Source: [Streptosporangium] indianense (lineage in GTDB: Bacteria > Actinomycetota > Actinomycetes > Streptomycetales > Streptomycetaceae). From it: a stretch of DNA of 64,000 nucleotides. Where the stretch lies: positions 1-64,000 of the forward strand of contig NZ_JAKEIO010000003.1 in NCBI RefSeq assembly GCF_021474405.1, read 5' to 3'. Below the pieces are notes generated by a model, which saw only the letters and a program-made list of their open reading frames with translations, did no database searches and was not told where the DNA came from. Made by a program: the position numbers and the translations under genes. Below are positions 17,715-27,431 of this stretch, in pieces (position 1 is the stretch's first letter; the number at the start of each line of letters is the position of its first letter).

Positions 17715-18605
17715 ATGAGCAACCAGAGCGGACGCGGGCGCGTGGCCGGCCTACCGGAACGGGACCGCTGCGCGGTCATGGGAGTCGTGAACGTCACCCC
17801 CGACTCCTTCTCCGACGGCGGCCGCTTCTTCGACACCACGGCCGCCGTCAAACGCGGCCTCGGCCTGGTCACCGAGGGCGCGGACCTGATCGACGTCGGC
17901 GGCGAGTCCACCCGCCCCGGAGCCACCCGGGTCGACGAGGACGAGGAACTGAGGCGCGTCATCCCCGTCGTCCGCGGCCTGGCCTCCGAGGGCGTCACGG
18001 TCTCCGTCGACACCATGCGCGCCTCAGTCGCCGAACGGGCCCTCGCGGCCGGCGCCGCCCTCGTCAACGACGTCAGCGGCGGCCTCGCCGACCCCCGCAT
18101 GATCCCGGCCGTCGCCGACGCCGGTGCCCCCTTCGTGGTCATGCACTGGCGCGGCTTCCTCCAGGGCGGCAACGTCAGGGGCGAGTACGCCGACGTCGTC
18201 ACCGAGGTCGTCGACGAACTGCACGCGCGCGTGGAGGCCGTGCTGGCCGGCGGCATCGCCCCCGACCGCGTCATCGTCGACCCCGGCCTCGGCTTCTCCA
18301 AGGACGCCGAGCACGACCTCGCCCTCCTCGCGAGCCTCGACCGCGTCCTCGACCTCGGCCACCCGCTGCTCGTCGCCGCCTCCCGCAAACGCTTCCTGGG
18401 CCGGGTCCTCGCCGGCCCCGACGGCCCGCCACCGCCCGCGCGCGAACGGGACGCGGCCACCGCCGCCGTCTCCGCGCTCGCGGCGCACGCCGGCGCGTGG
18501 GCGGTGCGCGTCCACGAGGTGCGCGCCACGGCCGACGCCGTCCGCGTCGTCCGCGCCATCACGGGCGCCCGCCCGGCCGGAACCAGCGCAGAAGGAGCCC
18601 GGTGA
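17715..18605 (+). CDS. folP: Dihydropteroate synthase
   Basis: A 296-residue enzyme that condenses dihydropterin pyrophosphate with p-aminobenzoate to give dihydropteroate; it is the sulfonamide target, cytoplasmic. Diagnostic motifs: MGVVNVTPDSFSDGG near residue 16, GGESTRPGA near 62, SVDTMRASVAERAL near 97, VNDVSGG, DPGLGFSK near 190 and ASRKRFLG near 220. The ATG at 17715 follows a leaderless promoter box. The stop overlaps the next gene (GTGA). It heads a folate cluster with folB and folK downstream. The C-terminus carries about 20 extra residues rich in Ala/Arg. Confidence 0.95.
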   Translation: MSNQSGRGRVAGLPERDRCAVMGVVNVTPDSFSDGGRFFDTTAAVKRGLGLVTEGADLIDVGGESTRPGATRVDEDEELRRVIPVVRGLASEGVTVSVDTMRASVAERALAAGAALVNDVSGGLADPRMIPAVADAGAPFVVMHWRGFLQGGNVRGEYADVVTEVVDELHARVEAVLAGGIAPDRVIVDPGLGFSKDAEHDLALLASLDRVLDLGHPLLVAASRKRFLGRVLAGPDGPPPPARERDAATAAVSALAAHAGAWAVRVHEVRATADAVRVVRAITGARPAGTSAEGAR

Positions 18606-19108
18606 GCGCCCCGCACACCGACGTCGAACAGGTCGAGGCCGCCAACACCGCTTTCTACGAGGCACTCGAGCAGGGCGACTTCGAGGAACTGGCGTCGCTC
18701 TGGCTGACCCCCTCCGACCTGGGCGTCGACGAGACCTATCACGACCCGGCCGACGCCGGCGTCGTCTCCTGCGTCCACCCCGGCTGGCCCGTGCTCACCG
18801 GCCGCGGCGAGGTCCTCAGGTCGTACGCGCTGATCATGGCGAACACCGATTACATCCAGTTCTTCCTGACCGACGTGCACGTCTCGGTCACCGGCGACAC
18901 CGCCCTGGTGAACTGCACGGAGAACATCCTCAGCGGCGGCCCCGCCCCCGAGGGCGCCGGCGAGGAGCTCGGCCCGCTCGTCGGGCAGCTCGTGGTCGCC
19001 ACCAACGTGTTCCGGCGCACGCCCCAGGGGTGGAAACTCTGGTCGCACCACGCTTCCCCCGTCCTGGCCGAAACCGACGAGGACGAGCAGGACGACACCC
19101 CTGCCTGA
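18602..19108 (+). CDS. SnoaL/NTF2-like nuclear transport factor 2 family protein
   Basis: A 168-residue protein with one SnoaL-like/NTF2 cone-fold domain (about residues 8-150): VEQVEAANTAFYEALEQGDFEELASLW at the start (quoted by VEQVEAANTAFYEAL), HPGWPVLTGRGEVLRSY in the middle and FRRTPQGWKLWSHHASPV at the end. The GTG start overlaps the folP stop, so it is translated with folP. The acidic C-terminus (DEDEQDD) is probably disordered. Family members are small-molecule-binding or isomerase/hydrolase-like; no catalytic set is obvious. Its placement inside the folate operon hints at a link to pterin metabolism, but this is unproven. Confidence 0.85.
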   Translation: MSAPHTDVEQVEAANTAFYEALEQGDFEELASLWLTPSDLGVDETYHDPADAGVVSCVHPGWPVLTGRGEVLRSYALIMANTDYIQFFLTDVHVSVTGDTALVNCTENILSGGPAPEGAGEELGPLVGQLVVATNVFRRTPQGWKLWSHHASPVLAETDEDEQDDTPA

Positions 19109-19344
19109 GTGGGTACGCGCCAGGAAGTGGTTGGAATCACCTACGCCCGGGTAGGGGCGGCTACCAGCCTGTGCACCGACGGGTTCCCCAGGGGAAACGC
19201 TGGATGAATCCTGCCGGGCCCGGCCACGGCCGCGGCCCCGTGGCCCGGGTCCGTCCGCGCCCGCAGGTAGATTCGACCGAGGCCGGTGTGCCGCCCGCAC
19301 ATGGCACCGACCGGCCCTGACCGACGATTGCAGGAGTGATTCGC

Positions 19345-19704
19345 GTGGATCGTGTCGCGCTGCGCGGCCTCAAGGCCCGCGGGCACCACGGTGTGTTCCC
19401 CGAGGAACGCGCAGAGGGCCAGACCTTCATCGTGGACCTCGTCCTCGGCCTGGACACCCGACCGGCCGCGGCCGACGACGACCTGGCGAAGACGGTGCAC
19501 TACGGCGTCGTGGCGGAGGAGGTCGTGGCCGTCGTCCAGGGCGAGCCCGTCGACCTCATCGAGACGCTCGCCGAGCGCATCGCCCAGGCCTGTCTGCGGC
19601 ACGAGGGAGTACAGGAGGTCGAGGTCTGCGTCCACAAGCCGAACGCCCCGATCACCGTCCCCTTCGACGACGTGACCGTCACCATCACCCGGAGCCGAGT
19701 ATGA
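19345..19704 (+). CDS. folB: Dihydroneopterin aldolase
   Basis: A 119-residue enzyme converting dihydroneopterin to hydroxymethyl-dihydropterin and glycolaldehyde in folate synthesis. Motifs: RVALRGLKARGHHGVFPEE at the N-terminus, YGVVAEEV near 53, LIETLAERIA near 71 with the catalytic Glu/Lys region, and VHKPNAPI near 97. The GTG at 19345 was preferred over GTG 19336 because AGGAG ends eight bases before it. The stop overlaps the folK start by ATGA. Size is normal for the family. A 236-base gap separates it from the previous gene and probably holds a separate promoter (a TAGATT box lies at 19268-19273). Confidence 0.94.
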   Translation: MDRVALRGLKARGHHGVFPEERAEGQTFIVDLVLGLDTRPAAADDDLAKTVHYGVVAEEVVAVVQGEPVDLIETLAERIAQACLRHEGVQEVEVCVHKPNAPITVPFDDVTVTITRSRV

Positions 19705-20312
19705 CCGCGCCCTTCATCCAGGGTCCGACCGACCCGACCGTCCAGCCGGTGCCCGCCTCCGTGGTCGAGAAGGTCGACGCCGCCGACACGACCCTGTCCA
19801 ACCCCAAACGGGCCGTGGTCGCCCTCGGCTCCAACCTCGGCAACCGGCTGGAGACCCTCCAGGGAGCCATCGACGCCCTCGAGGACACGCCCGGCGTCCG
19901 CGTCAAGGGCGTCTCCCCCGTCTACGAGACCGAGCCCTGGGGCGTGGACCCCGGCAGCCAGCCCGCCTACTTCAACGCCGTCGTGGTCCTCAAGACCACC
20001 CTGCCGCCGTCCTCGCTCCTGGAGCGCGCGCACGCGGTCGAGGAGGCCTTCCACCGCGTCCGGGACGAGCACTGGGGCCCCCGCACCCTCGACGTCGACA
20101 TCGTCTCCTACGCCGATGTCGTCTCCGACGACCCGCAGCTCACACTCCCCCACCCCCGCGCCCACGAGCGCGCCTTCGTCCTGGCCCCCTGGCACGACCT
20201 GGACCCCGAGGCCCAGCTGCCCGGCCGCGGCCCCGTCGCCGGTCTCCTCGACGTCGTCACCCGTGACGGGGTGGCGGCCCGCGCCGACCTGGAACTCCGG
20301 CTGCCCGAGTAG
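19701..20312 (+). CDS. folK: 2-amino-4-hydroxy-6-hydroxymethyldihydropteridine pyrophosphokinase
   Basis: A 203-residue HPPK, which transfers pyrophosphate from ATP to hydroxymethyl-dihydropterin, giving the FolP substrate. Family motifs: VVALGSNLGNR near residue 38, VSPVYETEPWG near 70, YFNAVVVLKT near 88, and the signature RDEHWGPRTLDVDIV near 120, LPHPRAHERAFVLAPW near 150. The N-terminus has about 35 additional residues (MTAPFIQGPTD...) ahead of the catalytic domain. The ATG overlaps the folB stop (ATGA, 19701-19704). Order folB-folK matches the usual actinobacterial arrangement. Confidence 0.95.
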   Translation: MTAPFIQGPTDPTVQPVPASVVEKVDAADTTLSNPKRAVVALGSNLGNRLETLQGAIDALEDTPGVRVKGVSPVYETEPWGVDPGSQPAYFNAVVVLKTTLPPSSLLERAHAVEEAFHRVRDEHWGPRTLDVDIVSYADVVSDDPQLTLPHPRAHERAFVLAPWHDLDPEAQLPGRGPVAGLLDVVTRDGVAARADLELRLPE

Positions 20313-20372
20313 CCGTTAAGGTCAAGACGGCCGCGAACCGGGCCTAAGAGCCGGGGGAACCGAAGGGACACC

Positions 20373-20861
20373 GTGAGAGAGCTGCGTATCCGGGTGCTGG
20401 CCGGCGTGTTCGTCGTGGCCGGCGTCCTGTCCTGGGCGGGCGCCCGCCTGTGGAACTCGGTCGGCACCCTCCCGAGCGTCCCGCTGGCCGCCCCCATCGT
20501 CCTGGCCGTGATCGCCGTGGTCCTGCTGGCGACGGCGCTCTCGATCCGTGCCCGGCTCAAGGCCCAGCGCGAGCGCCGCCCCGAGGCGAAGGGCGTCGAC
20601 CCCCTCATGGCGGCCCGCGCGGTCGTCTTCGGTCACGCCAGCGCCCTGGTCGCCGCCCTCGTCGCCGGCATGTACGGCGGCACCGGCGTCTTCCTCCTGG
20701 AGTCCCTCGACATCCCCGCCCGCCGCGACCAGGCCATCTACGCCGGCCTCTCCGTCGTCGCGGGCATCGGCGTCATAGCGGCCGCCATCTTCCTGGAGCG
20801 CGTCTGCAAACTCCCCGAAGACGACGAGAGCGACGGCACCGGGGTGGCCCCGACGGTCTGA
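20373..20861 (+). CDS. DUF3180 membrane protein
   Basis: A 162-residue protein with four hydrophobic segments (about residues 8-30, 36-62, 85-115 and 120-145) and the DUF3180 pattern, including RPEAKGVDPLMAARAVVFGHAS. This family is regularly found directly after folK in actinobacteria; its function is unknown. GTG start at 20373 with an AAGGGA ribosome site. It lies 60 bases after folK and is likely the last gene of the folate operon. Its acidic, short C-terminal tail is cytoplasmic or exposed depending on topology. No catalytic residues can be pointed to. Confidence 0.88.
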   Translation: MRELRIRVLAGVFVVAGVLSWAGARLWNSVGTLPSVPLAAPIVLAVIAVVLLATALSIRARLKAQRERRPEAKGVDPLMAARAVVFGHASALVAALVAGMYGGTGVFLLESLDIPARRDQAIYAGLSVVAGIGVIAAAIFLERVCKLPEDDESDGTGVAPTV

Positions 20862-21235
20862 CGCCGCCAGAGGCCACCAGGGCCGGCGGGCGAGATGCCC
20901 TGGCCGAGGAAGCCGGGGTGGGGAGCGAGGCGGTGGCCGTAGAGCGTGAACGGCTTGTTGCCGGCGCTCAGGCTTGCAGGTGCCCGGCGAGAACCAGCTG
21001 TCGGCGATCCCCGGGTGCGAGGCCGTCCCACCTCGACGCGGCGTGAATCTCGCGCCGACCACGTGTGCGGCTCCGAGAGGAACGGCAGGTTCGCACTGAC
21101 CGGCAGACGGCCGGCCCAGGTCTTGGGCCGGTGTCCGTCGCCGTCCGCGTATCCGTCCAGGAAACCCTCCAGGGTCTCTGTCCCGGAGAACGACGGGAGA
21201 ACGACGCGAGGAGTCGTCAACCGCTCTCGGCGCAG
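20862..21235. other. Gene-poor gap between DUF3180 gene and folE
   Basis: 374 bases between convergent genes. No convincing gene. On the minus strand a TTG-started frame (from 21220) is open through it and reads LEGFLDGYADGDG and SANLPFLSEPHTW, which is less arginine-rich than typical shadow frames; it could be a remnant of a lost gene but has no ribosome site and runs into DUF3180. GAGAACGACG occurs twice near 21186-21208. No strong terminator was found. Confidence 0.4.
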
Positions 21236-21841
21236 CTATCGCGCCATGATCAGGCTCATGGCCTCATTGCGGGTCGCCGAGTCACGAAGCTGGCCCCGGA
21301 CCGCCGAGGTGATCGTCTTCGCACCCGGCTTGCGGACCCCGCGCATCGACATGCACATGTGCTCGCACTCGACGACGACGATCACGCCCCGCGGCTCCAG
21401 GATCTGCATCAAGGAGTCGGCGATCTGGGTGGTGAGTCGCTCCTGCACCTGCGGGCGCCGGGCATAGACGTCCACGAGCCGAGCCAGCTTCGACAAGCCT
21501 GTGATCTTGCCTTCGACGGACGGGATGTAACCGACGTGCGCAACCCCGACGAACGGAACGAGGTGATGTTCGCAGGAGCTCAGCACCTCGATGTCCTTGA
21601 CGAGCACCATCTCGTCGTGGCCCAGGTCGAACGTCGTGGTCAGTACGTCCTCGGGCTGCTGCCACAGCCCCGCGAATATCTCCTTGTACGCCCGCGCCAC
21701 GCGCGCCGGTGTCTCCCGGAGGCCTTCGCGGTCCGGGTCCTCGCCGACCGCGATCAGAAGTTCGCGTACGGCGTTCTCGGCGCGCTTCTCGTCGAACTCG
21801 CCGATCTGGCCATCGCCGTCCAGCGCCACGGGGTCGGTCAT
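21236..21841 (-). CDS. folE: GTP cyclohydrolase I
   Basis: A 201-residue enzyme converting GTP to dihydroneopterin triphosphate, the first step of folate synthesis. The zinc ligands are visible in [10 protein letters not shown] (near residue 90) and [12 protein letters not shown] (near 160); other motifs are [24 protein letters not shown] and [15 protein letters not shown]. The ATG at 21841 is preceded by GAGG with seven bases spacing; an in-frame ATG at 21865 lacks one. It faces the folP-folB-folK operon and lies downstream of ftsH, from which it is separated by an intrinsic terminator, so it should have its own promoter or depend on read-through. Confidence 0.96.
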   Translation of the reverse strand: MTDPVALDGDGQIGEFDEKRAENAVRELLIAVGEDPDREGLRETPARVARAYKEIFAGLWQQPEDVLTTTFDLGHDEMVLVKDIEVLSSCEHHLVPFVGVAHVGYIPSVEGKITGLSKLARLVDVYARRPQVQERLTTQIADSLMQILEPRGVIVVVECEHMCMSMRGVRKPGAKTITSAVRGQLRDSATRNEAMSLIMAR

Positions 21842-21894
21842 CTGCTGCCTCGTTCCTGTGTCCATCACGGGGCGGCCTGCGGAAATGGCGAAAA

Positions 21895-21930
21895 GCCGCG
21901 CTCCCCAGGCTAAAACCTGGGGAGCGCGGC
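21895..21930 (-). terminator. Intrinsic terminator after ftsH
   Basis: Perfect 15-bp stem (21895-21909 with 21916-21930, GCCGCGCTCCCCAGG as left arm) with a 6-base loop, followed on the minus strand by TTTT. It terminates ftsH transcription before folE. Confidence 0.88.
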
Positions 21931-21969
21931 ATCCATTCCGGGGCCGTGGGCCGGCCGGCAGAGCCCGGG

Positions 21970-24045
21970 TCAGCTCTCCGGGCGGTCCTCCGGGGTCCGC
22001 TCGGGCGCCGGGGCGGGCTCCGCCGCGGTGCTCTTCGCGGTGGAGATGGCCGGCGTCGCGCCGTTCGCACCGTTCGTCAGGGCCAGCTCCTTGGGGGAGA
22101 GGACCGGCGGACGGGTCGACGGTGTGCGGCGGGAGGAGCCGGTCCAAGCGGGCCGGGGCGGACGCTTGACGATCGGGGCGAAGATCTCGGCGATCTCCTC
22201 CTTGCCCAGCGTCTCCTTCTCCAGCAGCTGCAGCACGAGGTTGTCGAGGACGTCGCGGTTCTCGACGAGGATCTCCCACGCCTCGTTGTGCGCCGTCTCG
22301 ATGAGCTTCTTGACCTCTTCGTCCACGAGCGCGGCGACCTCTTCCGAGTAGTCGCGCTGGTGAGACATCTCACGGCCGAGGAACGGCTCGGTGTTGTCGC
22401 CACCGAACTTGATCGCGCCGAGACGCTCGGTCATGCCGTACTGCGTGACCATCGCGCGGGCCAGGCCCGTGGCCTTCTCGATGTCGTTGGCGGCACCCGT
22501 GGTCGGGTCGTGGAAGACGAGCTCCTCGGCCGCGCGGCCGCCCAGCATGTAGGCCAGCTGGTCCAGCATCTCGTTGCGCGTGGTCGAGTACTTGTCCTCG
22601 TCCGGCAGCACCATCGTGTAGCCGAGGGCGCGGCCTCTCGACAGGATCGTGATCTTGTGGACGGGATCGGAGTTCGGCGAGGCCGCCGCGACCAGGGCGT
22701 GTCCGCCCTCGTGGTACGCGGTGATCTTCTTCTCCTTGTCCGACATGATCCGGGTCCGCTTCTGCGGGCCCGCGACCACACGGTCGATCGCCTCGTCCAG
22801 CATGTGATTGTCGATCAGCTTCTGGTCACTGCGGGCCGTCAGCAGGGCGGCCTCGTTCAGCACGTTGGCCAGATCGGCACCCGTCATGCCGGGCGTGCGG
22901 CGGGCGACGGCCGACAGGTCGACGTCGGGCGCGACCGGCTTGCCCTTCTGGTGGACCTTGAGGATCTCCAGACGGCCCTGCATGTCCGGACGGTCGACGG
23001 CGATCTGCCGGTCGAAGCGGCCGGGGCGCAGCAGCGCCGGGTCGAGGATGTCGGGCCGGTTCGTCGCGGCGATGAGGATCACGCCGCCCTTGACGTCGAA
23101 GCCGTCCATCTCGACGAGGAGCTGGTTCAGGGTCTGCTCGCGTTCGTCGTGACCGCCGCCGAGGCCGGCGCCGCGGTGACGGCCGACCGCGTCGATCTCG
23201 TCGACGAAGACGATCGCCGGGGCGTTCGCCTTGGCCTGCTCGAACAGGTCACGGACACGGGAGGCACCGACACCGACGAACATCTCGACGAAGTCGGAAC
23301 CGGAGATCGAGTAGAACGGGACGCCGGCCTCGCCCGCGACGGCACGCGCGAGCAGGGTCTTGCCGGTGCCGGGAGGCCCGTAGAGCAGGACGCCCTTGGG
23401 GATCTTGGCGCCGACGGCCTGGAACTTGGCCGGTTCCTGGAGGAACTCCTTGATCTCGTGGAGCTCCTCGACGGCCTCGTCGGACCCGGCGACGTCGGAG
23501 AAGGTGGTCTTGGGGGTGTCCTTGGTGATGAGCTTGGCCTTGGACTTCCCGAAGTTCATGACCCGGGAGCCGCCGCCCTGCATCTGGTTCATCAGGAACA
23601 GGAACACGACCACGATCAGCACGAAGGGCAGCAGAGAGAGCAGGATGCCGACGAACGGGTTCTGCTTGGACGGCGAGACCGTGTAGCCGTCCGGGATCTG
23701 CTTGTCCTGGTACTTGTTCTGCAGCGTGTTGGCGATGTCCACGCCCTGGTCGCCGATGTAGCTCGCCTGGATCTTCGAGCTGCCCTCGACCTTCACGCCG
23801 TCCTTGAGCGTGGCCTTGATGGTCTGCTCGTCACCGGTGGTGAGCTTGGCCGACTCCACCTTGTTCTGGTTGATCGCCTGGACGACCTGGCCGGTGTCCA
23901 CCGTCTTGTAGCCGCCGGACGAGCCGACGACCTGCATCAAAACGACCACGGCGAGGACGGCCAGCACGATCCACATGACCGGCCCACGGAAGTATCGCTT
24001 CACGTCCATCCATACGGAGCGGTGCCGCCCCGTCCCTCCTGCCAT
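21970..24045 (-). CDS. ftsH: ATP-dependent zinc metalloprotease FtsH
   Basis: A 691-residue membrane AAA+ protease. First membrane segment about residues 22-42, extracytoplasmic FtsH_ext domain to about 118, second segment [17 protein letters not shown], then the AAA module. This has Walker A GPPGTGKT, Walker [12 protein letters not shown], the [17 protein letters not shown] second region of homology and the zinc motif HEGGH with a downstream acidic ligand. A C-terminal tail of about 60 residues is Pro/Ala-rich. The start is uncertain: ATG 24045 (12 extra residues) or ATG 24009 ([13 protein letters not shown]); neither has a good ribosome site. Degrades misassembled membrane proteins and regulators. 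It lies between hpt and folE, as usual in actinobacteria. Confidence 0.97.
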   Translation of the reverse strand: MAGGTGRHRSVWMDVKRYFRGPVMWIVLAVLAVVVLMQVVGSSGGYKTVDTGQVVQAINQNKVESAKLTTGDEQTIKATLKDGVKVEGSSKIQASYIGDQGVDIANTLQNKYQDKQIPDGYTVSPSKQNPFVGILLSLLPFVLIVVVFLFLMNQMQGGGSRVMNFGKSKAKLITKDTPKTTFSDVAGSDEAVEELHEIKEFLQEPAKFQAVGAKIPKGVLLYGPPGTGKTLLARAVAGEAGVPFYSISGSDFVEMFVGVGASRVRDLFEQAKANAPAIVFVDEIDAVGRHRGAGLGGGHDEREQTLNQLLVEMDGFDVKGGVILIAATNRPDILDPALLRPGRFDRQIAVDRPDMQGRLEILKVHQKGKPVAPDVDLSAVARRTPGMTGADLANVLNEAALLTARSDQKLIDNHMLDEAIDRVVAGPQKRTRIMSDKEKKITAYHEGGHALVAAASPNSDPVHKITILSRGRALGYTMVLPDEDKYSTTRNEMLDQLAYMLGGRAAEELVFHDPTTGAANDIEKATGLARAMVTQYGMTERLGAIKFGGDNTEPFLGREMSHQRDYSEEVAALVDEEVKKLIETAHNEAWEILVENRDVLDNLVLQLLEKETLGKEEIAEIFAPIVKRPPRPAWTGSSRRTPSTRPPVLSPKELALTNGANGATPAISTAKSTAAEPAPAPERTPEDRPES

Positions 24046-24196
24046 AGTGAGTTTGATAAAGACTGTTCTTCGGACGGTACCCCAGCATTGTCACCTGAAG
24101 CCGCGTGGGACGGCTGGCGATCCGCCTACGCCTGCTCCAACGGCGGGACGCCCGCTGGGGTTCCCGATCACCGGTACGGCACGTCCGGCCGGGTTG

Positions 24197-24775
24197 TCAG
24201 CCGCCGTACACGTGAGGCGCGAGCGTACCGACGAACGGGAGGTTCCGGTACTTCTCGGCGTAGTCGAGTCCGTATCCCACGACGAATTCGTTGGGGATGT
24301 CGAAGCCGACCCATTCCACGTCGATGGCGACCTTCGCGGCCTCGGGCTTGCGCAGCAGCGTGCACACCTTGAGGGAGGCGGGCTCGCGCGAGCCGAGGTT
24401 GGAGAGCAGCCAGGACAGGGTCAGGCCGGAGTCGATGATGTCCTCGACGATCAGGACGTGCCTGCCCTTGATGTCGGTGTCGAGGTCCTTGAGGATCCGC
24501 ACCACACCGGAGGACTGGGTGCCCGCCCCGTACGAGGATACGGCCATCCAGTCCATGGTGACGGGGGTGGACAGCGCCCGCGCGAGGTCGGCCATGACCA
24601 TGACCGCGCCCTTGAGGACTCCGACGATCAGCAGGTCCTTGCCCGTGTACTCCGCGTCGATCTTCGCGGCCAGCTCAGCCAGCTTGGCGTCGATCTCTTC
24701 CTTGGTGATGAGCACCTTCTCGAGGTCGGCACCCATGTCTTTCGCGTCCACCCGCATCACTTTCGGTCGTCCCAC
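24197..24775 (-). CDS. hpt: Hypoxanthine phosphoribosyltransferase
   Basis: A purine salvage enzyme that makes IMP/GMP from hypoxanthine/guanine and PRPP; cytoplasmic. Motifs: [19 protein letters not shown] near residue 48, the PRPP loop [18 protein letters not shown] near 107, and [16 protein letters not shown] at the end. The full frame from GTG 24775 gives 192 residues. The in-frame ATG at 24757 ([12 protein letters not shown]) would give 186 and is the form I would expect in relatives; ribosome-site evidence does not decide. It lies 43 bases after tilS, the common tilS-hpt-ftsH order. Confidence 0.95.
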   Translation of the reverse strand: MGRPKVMRVDAKDMGADLEKVLITKEEIDAKLAELAAKIDAEYTGKDLLIVGVLKGAVMVMADLARALSTPVTMDWMAVSSYGAGTQSSGVVRILKDLDTDIKGRHVLIVEDIIDSGLTLSWLLSNLGSREPASLKVCTLLRKPEAAKVAIDVEWVGFDIPNEFVVGYGLDYAEKYRNLPFVGTLAPHVYGG

Positions 24776-24818
24776 CGGCCGAGCGGCCCCTCCGCCGGCT
24801 GCGGGGAGGGCTCGTGCT

Positions 24819-25850
24819 TCAGCCTTGCCGAATCACCAGTCTGCCACCCTGCCGCCGGGCCACGACCTTGCCGGGGAGGTTGATGGCTCCCTGACCGCGC
24901 CAGCCGGTGATCAGCCGGTCGACTTCCTCGATGTGGCGGGCGAACAGCGAGCCGGCGGGCGCACCGGCCGCGATGGCGGCCCGGCGCAGGACACGGCGGC
25001 GTACGGCGGGCGGCAGGGCGTAGAGCTTGGCGCACTCCAGCTGTCCGGTGGCGTCGCGGACGGTGGCCTCGGCCTGGCCGGCCCAGGAGTCGAGGGCGTC
25101 GGCGTCGTCGCGGGAGAGCCGGGCCGTCCGGGCGAGGGCCTCGACGACGCCTTTGCCGAGCGCCTTCTCCAGGGCGGGCAGGCCCTCGTGGCGCAGCCGG
25201 GAGCGGGTGTAGGCGGGGTCGGCGTTGTGGGGGTCGTCCCAGACGGGCAGGGACTGGACCATGCAGGCCTTGCGGGCGGTCTGCCGGTCGAGTCCGAGGA
25301 AGGGGCGCCGGTAGCGGCCGCCGGCCCCCGAGACCGCGGCCATTCCGGACAGGGAGCGGATGCCGGAGCCCCGGGCGAGGCCGAGGAGGACGGTTTCGGC
25401 CTGGTCGTCGCGGGTGTGGCCGAGCAGGACGGCGGCGGCGCCGTGGCGTTCGGCGGCGGTGTCGAGCGCGGCGTAGCGGGCGTCGCGGGCGGCGGCTTCG
25501 GGTCCGCCGGTGCGGCCGACGGTGACGGCGACGGAGTCGACGGGGTCGAGGCCGAGTTCGCGCAGGCGCTGGACGACTTCCGCGGCGCGGGTGTCGGAGC
25601 CGGTCTGGAGGCCGTGGTCGACGGTGACGCCGCCGGCTCTGACGCCGAGTTTGGGGGCCTCGAAGGCGAGGGCGGAGGCGAGGGCCATCGAGTCGGCACC
25701 ACCGGAGCACGCCACGAGCACGAGCGGCGGGGGCTCGTGCGGGAGGGCGTGCGGGACCGCGGCGGGGGCGCGGTGGTGTTCGGTGAGGAGGTCGTGGAGG
25801 ACGCGGCGTACTGCCAGGCGTATCGCCGCGACCGCAGGATGGGGACCCAT
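24819..25850 (-). CDS. tilS: tRNA(Ile)-lysidine synthase
   Basis: A 343-residue N-type ATP pyrophosphatase that changes the wobble cytidine of tRNA-Ile(CAU) to lysidine, so that it reads AUA and not AUG. The PP-loop [12 protein letters not shown] lies near residue 48; [19 protein letters not shown] and RPFLGLDR are further family motifs. It is shorter than the Escherichia enzyme but normal for actinobacteria. The ATG at 25850 follows AAGGGAACC. It heads the run tilS-hpt-ftsH on this strand. Essential in most bacteria. Confidence 0.95.
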   Translation of the reverse strand: MGPHPAVAAIRLAVRRVLHDLLTEHHRAPAAVPHALPHEPPPLVLVACSGGADSMALASALAFEAPKLGVRAGGVTVDHGLQTGSDTRAAEVVQRLRELGLDPVDSVAVTVGRTGGPEAAARDARYAALDTAAERHGAAAVLLGHTRDDQAETVLLGLARGSGIRSLSGMAAVSGAGGRYRRPFLGLDRQTARKACMVQSLPVWDDPHNADPAYTRSRLRHEGLPALEKALGKGVVEALARTARLSRDDADALDSWAGQAEATVRDATGQLECAKLYALPPAVRRRVLRRAAIAAGAPAGSLFARHIEEVDRLITGWRGQGAINLPGKVVARRQGGRLVIRQG

Positions 25851-26045
25851 GTCCGGTTCCCTTCATGAAGTTTTCGGGGGTGAGCCCGCGTGTCGGTCAC
25901 GCAGAGTGTATAGATGGTGACAGAACCGGGCCGTTCCCCGAGCATTGCACGCCTACCCCTGCCTCACGGTCCCTCGGACGGGTGATTGGAGGGGCGTTCG
26001 CCTGCCGTCGGCCGGTTTCCCTTCACGACCTTCCCGGGATGTTCA

Positions 26046-27185
26046 CTACTCGGCCCTGCGGTGCACCCGCGCGACCCAGTCCGCCGGTTTGGCGATCTCC
26101 GACTTGGTGGGGAGGGTGTTGGGCGAGGTCCACACGCGGTTGAAACCGTCCATGCCGACCTCGTCGACGACGGCCCGCACGAAGCGTTCGCCGTCCCGGT
26201 ACTGGCGGAGCTTGGCGTCCAGGCCGAGCAGCTTGCGCAGGGCGAGGTCGAGGCGGGAGGCGCCCTTGGCGCGGCGCTGCTGGAACTTCTCGCGGATCTC
26301 CCCGACGGTCGGCACGACGGACGGGCCGACGCCGTCCATCACGTAGTCGGCGTGGCCCTCCAGCAGGGACATCACGGCGGTGAGGCGGCTGAGGATCTCG
26401 CGCTGGGCGGGGGTCTGGACGATCTCGACGAGGGAGCGGCCGCCGTCGTCCTCCTCGGCCTCGGGGCGGCCCCCGGCGAGGGTCTGGGCGGCTTCCCGGA
26501 CGCGTTCCAGGACGGTCATGGGGTCGACGTCGGTCTCCTGGAGGAACGACTGGATTTCACCCTCAAGGTGGTCCCGCAGCCAGGGCACGGCGGTGAACTG
26601 GGTGCGGTGCGTCTCCTCGTGCAGGCAGACCCAGAGCCTGAAGTCGTGGGGGTCGACGTCGAGTTCGCGCTCGACGTGGACGATGTTCGGGGCGACGAGC
26701 AGGAGCCTGCCGCCGCCCGGGGCGTCGGAGGAGCCGCCGGAGGGCAGGTCGCCGGTCGCGGGGGCGAAGGTCTCGTACTGGCCGAGGACGCGGGAGGCCA
26801 GGAAGGACAGCAGCATGCCGAGTTCGACGCCGGTGACCTTGCCGCCGACGGCGCCCATGACGGCACCGCCCGGGCTGGTGCCGCGCCGTTCCTGCATCTT
26901 GTCGAGCAGGGGCCGCAGGATCTCCCGGAACCCGGCGACGTTCGCCCGGATCCAGCCCGGGCGGTCGACGACGAGGACGGGGGTGTCGTGCCCCTCCTCG
27001 GTGCCCAGCCGGGTGAATCCGCGGACGTGTTCCTCCGAGGCCTTGGCGTGCCGGCGCAGCTCCGCCACGACGGCCCGGGCCTCGTCGCGACTGACCTCGG
27101 GGCCCGGCCTCACGAGCCGGGTCGCGGTCGCCACCGCGAGGTTCCAGTCGACCATGCCGGTTGAAGCACCACCGATGCTCGTCAT
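26046..27185 (-). CDS. Zinc-dependent metalloprotease, DUF2342 family
   Basis: A 379-residue member of the DUF2342 family (annotated as zinc-dependent metalloprotease; also once called F420-biosynthesis associated). The HExxH-type site is CLHEETHRTQF near residue 200, with downstream SLLEGHADYVMDGVG that supplies further conserved residues. Other family segments are MVDWNLAVATATRL and VAPNIVHVERELDV. No signal peptide, so it is cytoplasmic. The ATG at 27185 is preceded by a TACGGT box six bases upstream, pointing to a leaderless transcript. Family members sit next to tilS in many actinobacteria. Substrate unknown. Confidence 0.88.
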   Translation of the reverse strand: MTSIGGASTGMVDWNLAVATATRLVRPGPEVSRDEARAVVAELRRHAKASEEHVRGFTRLGTEEGHDTPVLVVDRPGWIRANVAGFREILRPLLDKMQERRGTSPGGAVMGAVGGKVTGVELGMLLSFLASRVLGQYETFAPATGDLPSGGSSDAPGGGRLLLVAPNIVHVERELDVDPHDFRLWVCLHEETHRTQFTAVPWLRDHLEGEIQSFLQETDVDPMTVLERVREAAQTLAGGRPEAEEDDGGRSLVEIVQTPAQREILSRLTAVMSLLEGHADYVMDGVGPSVVPTVGEIREKFQQRRAKGASRLDLALRKLLGLDAKLRQYRDGERFVRAVVDEVGMDGFNRVWTSPNTLPTKSEIAKPADWVARVHRRAE

Positions 27186-27191
27186 GCGTCA

Positions 27192-27197
27192 ACCGTA
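27192..27197 (-). promoter_or_regulatory. Leaderless -10 box (TACGGT) for the DUF2342 gene
   Basis: On the minus strand TACGGT is followed by TGACGC and then the ATG at 27185. The 15-base string is nearly the same as that before the HTH/Clp-N gene (TACGGTTGACACATG). Confidence 0.6.
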
Positions 27198-27274
27198 CGT
27201 GAGGGCCGCCCGCTGGGGCAGGGCGGCGACGGCCGGGCACCGGTGAGCCCCGGCCGCGGCCGGCCCCCCCGTCC

Positions 27275-27431
27275 GTCACCAGCAGCGGCACGCCCCCAGA
27301 CCGCTGGCAACCCCGGCCAGACGCCGCGGGCGGTCCCGCCCGTCACCTGCAGCCACACGCCCCCGGGCCGGTGGCAACCCCGGCCAGACGGGGTGGCAAC
27401 CCCGGCCAGACGCCGCGGACGGTCCCTTCCC
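27275..27431. repeat. Two decayed copies of the PBP4 gene 3' end
   Basis: Downstream of the carboxypeptidase stop, units beginning at 27342 and 27275 repeat its 3' end with a 67-base period, plus a 22-base internal duplication in the nearer copy (27391-27412). Read in their own frames, the copies encode VATGPGACGCR-stop and VASGLGACRCW-stop, against VATALAACGCR-stop in the gene. All keep TGA at the same place. Confidence 0.85.

Noticed and set aside
20738..21220. Minus-strand gene candidate next to folE
   Set aside because: TTG start without ribosome site, overlaps DUF3180, no recognised family; kept only as a possible remnant.
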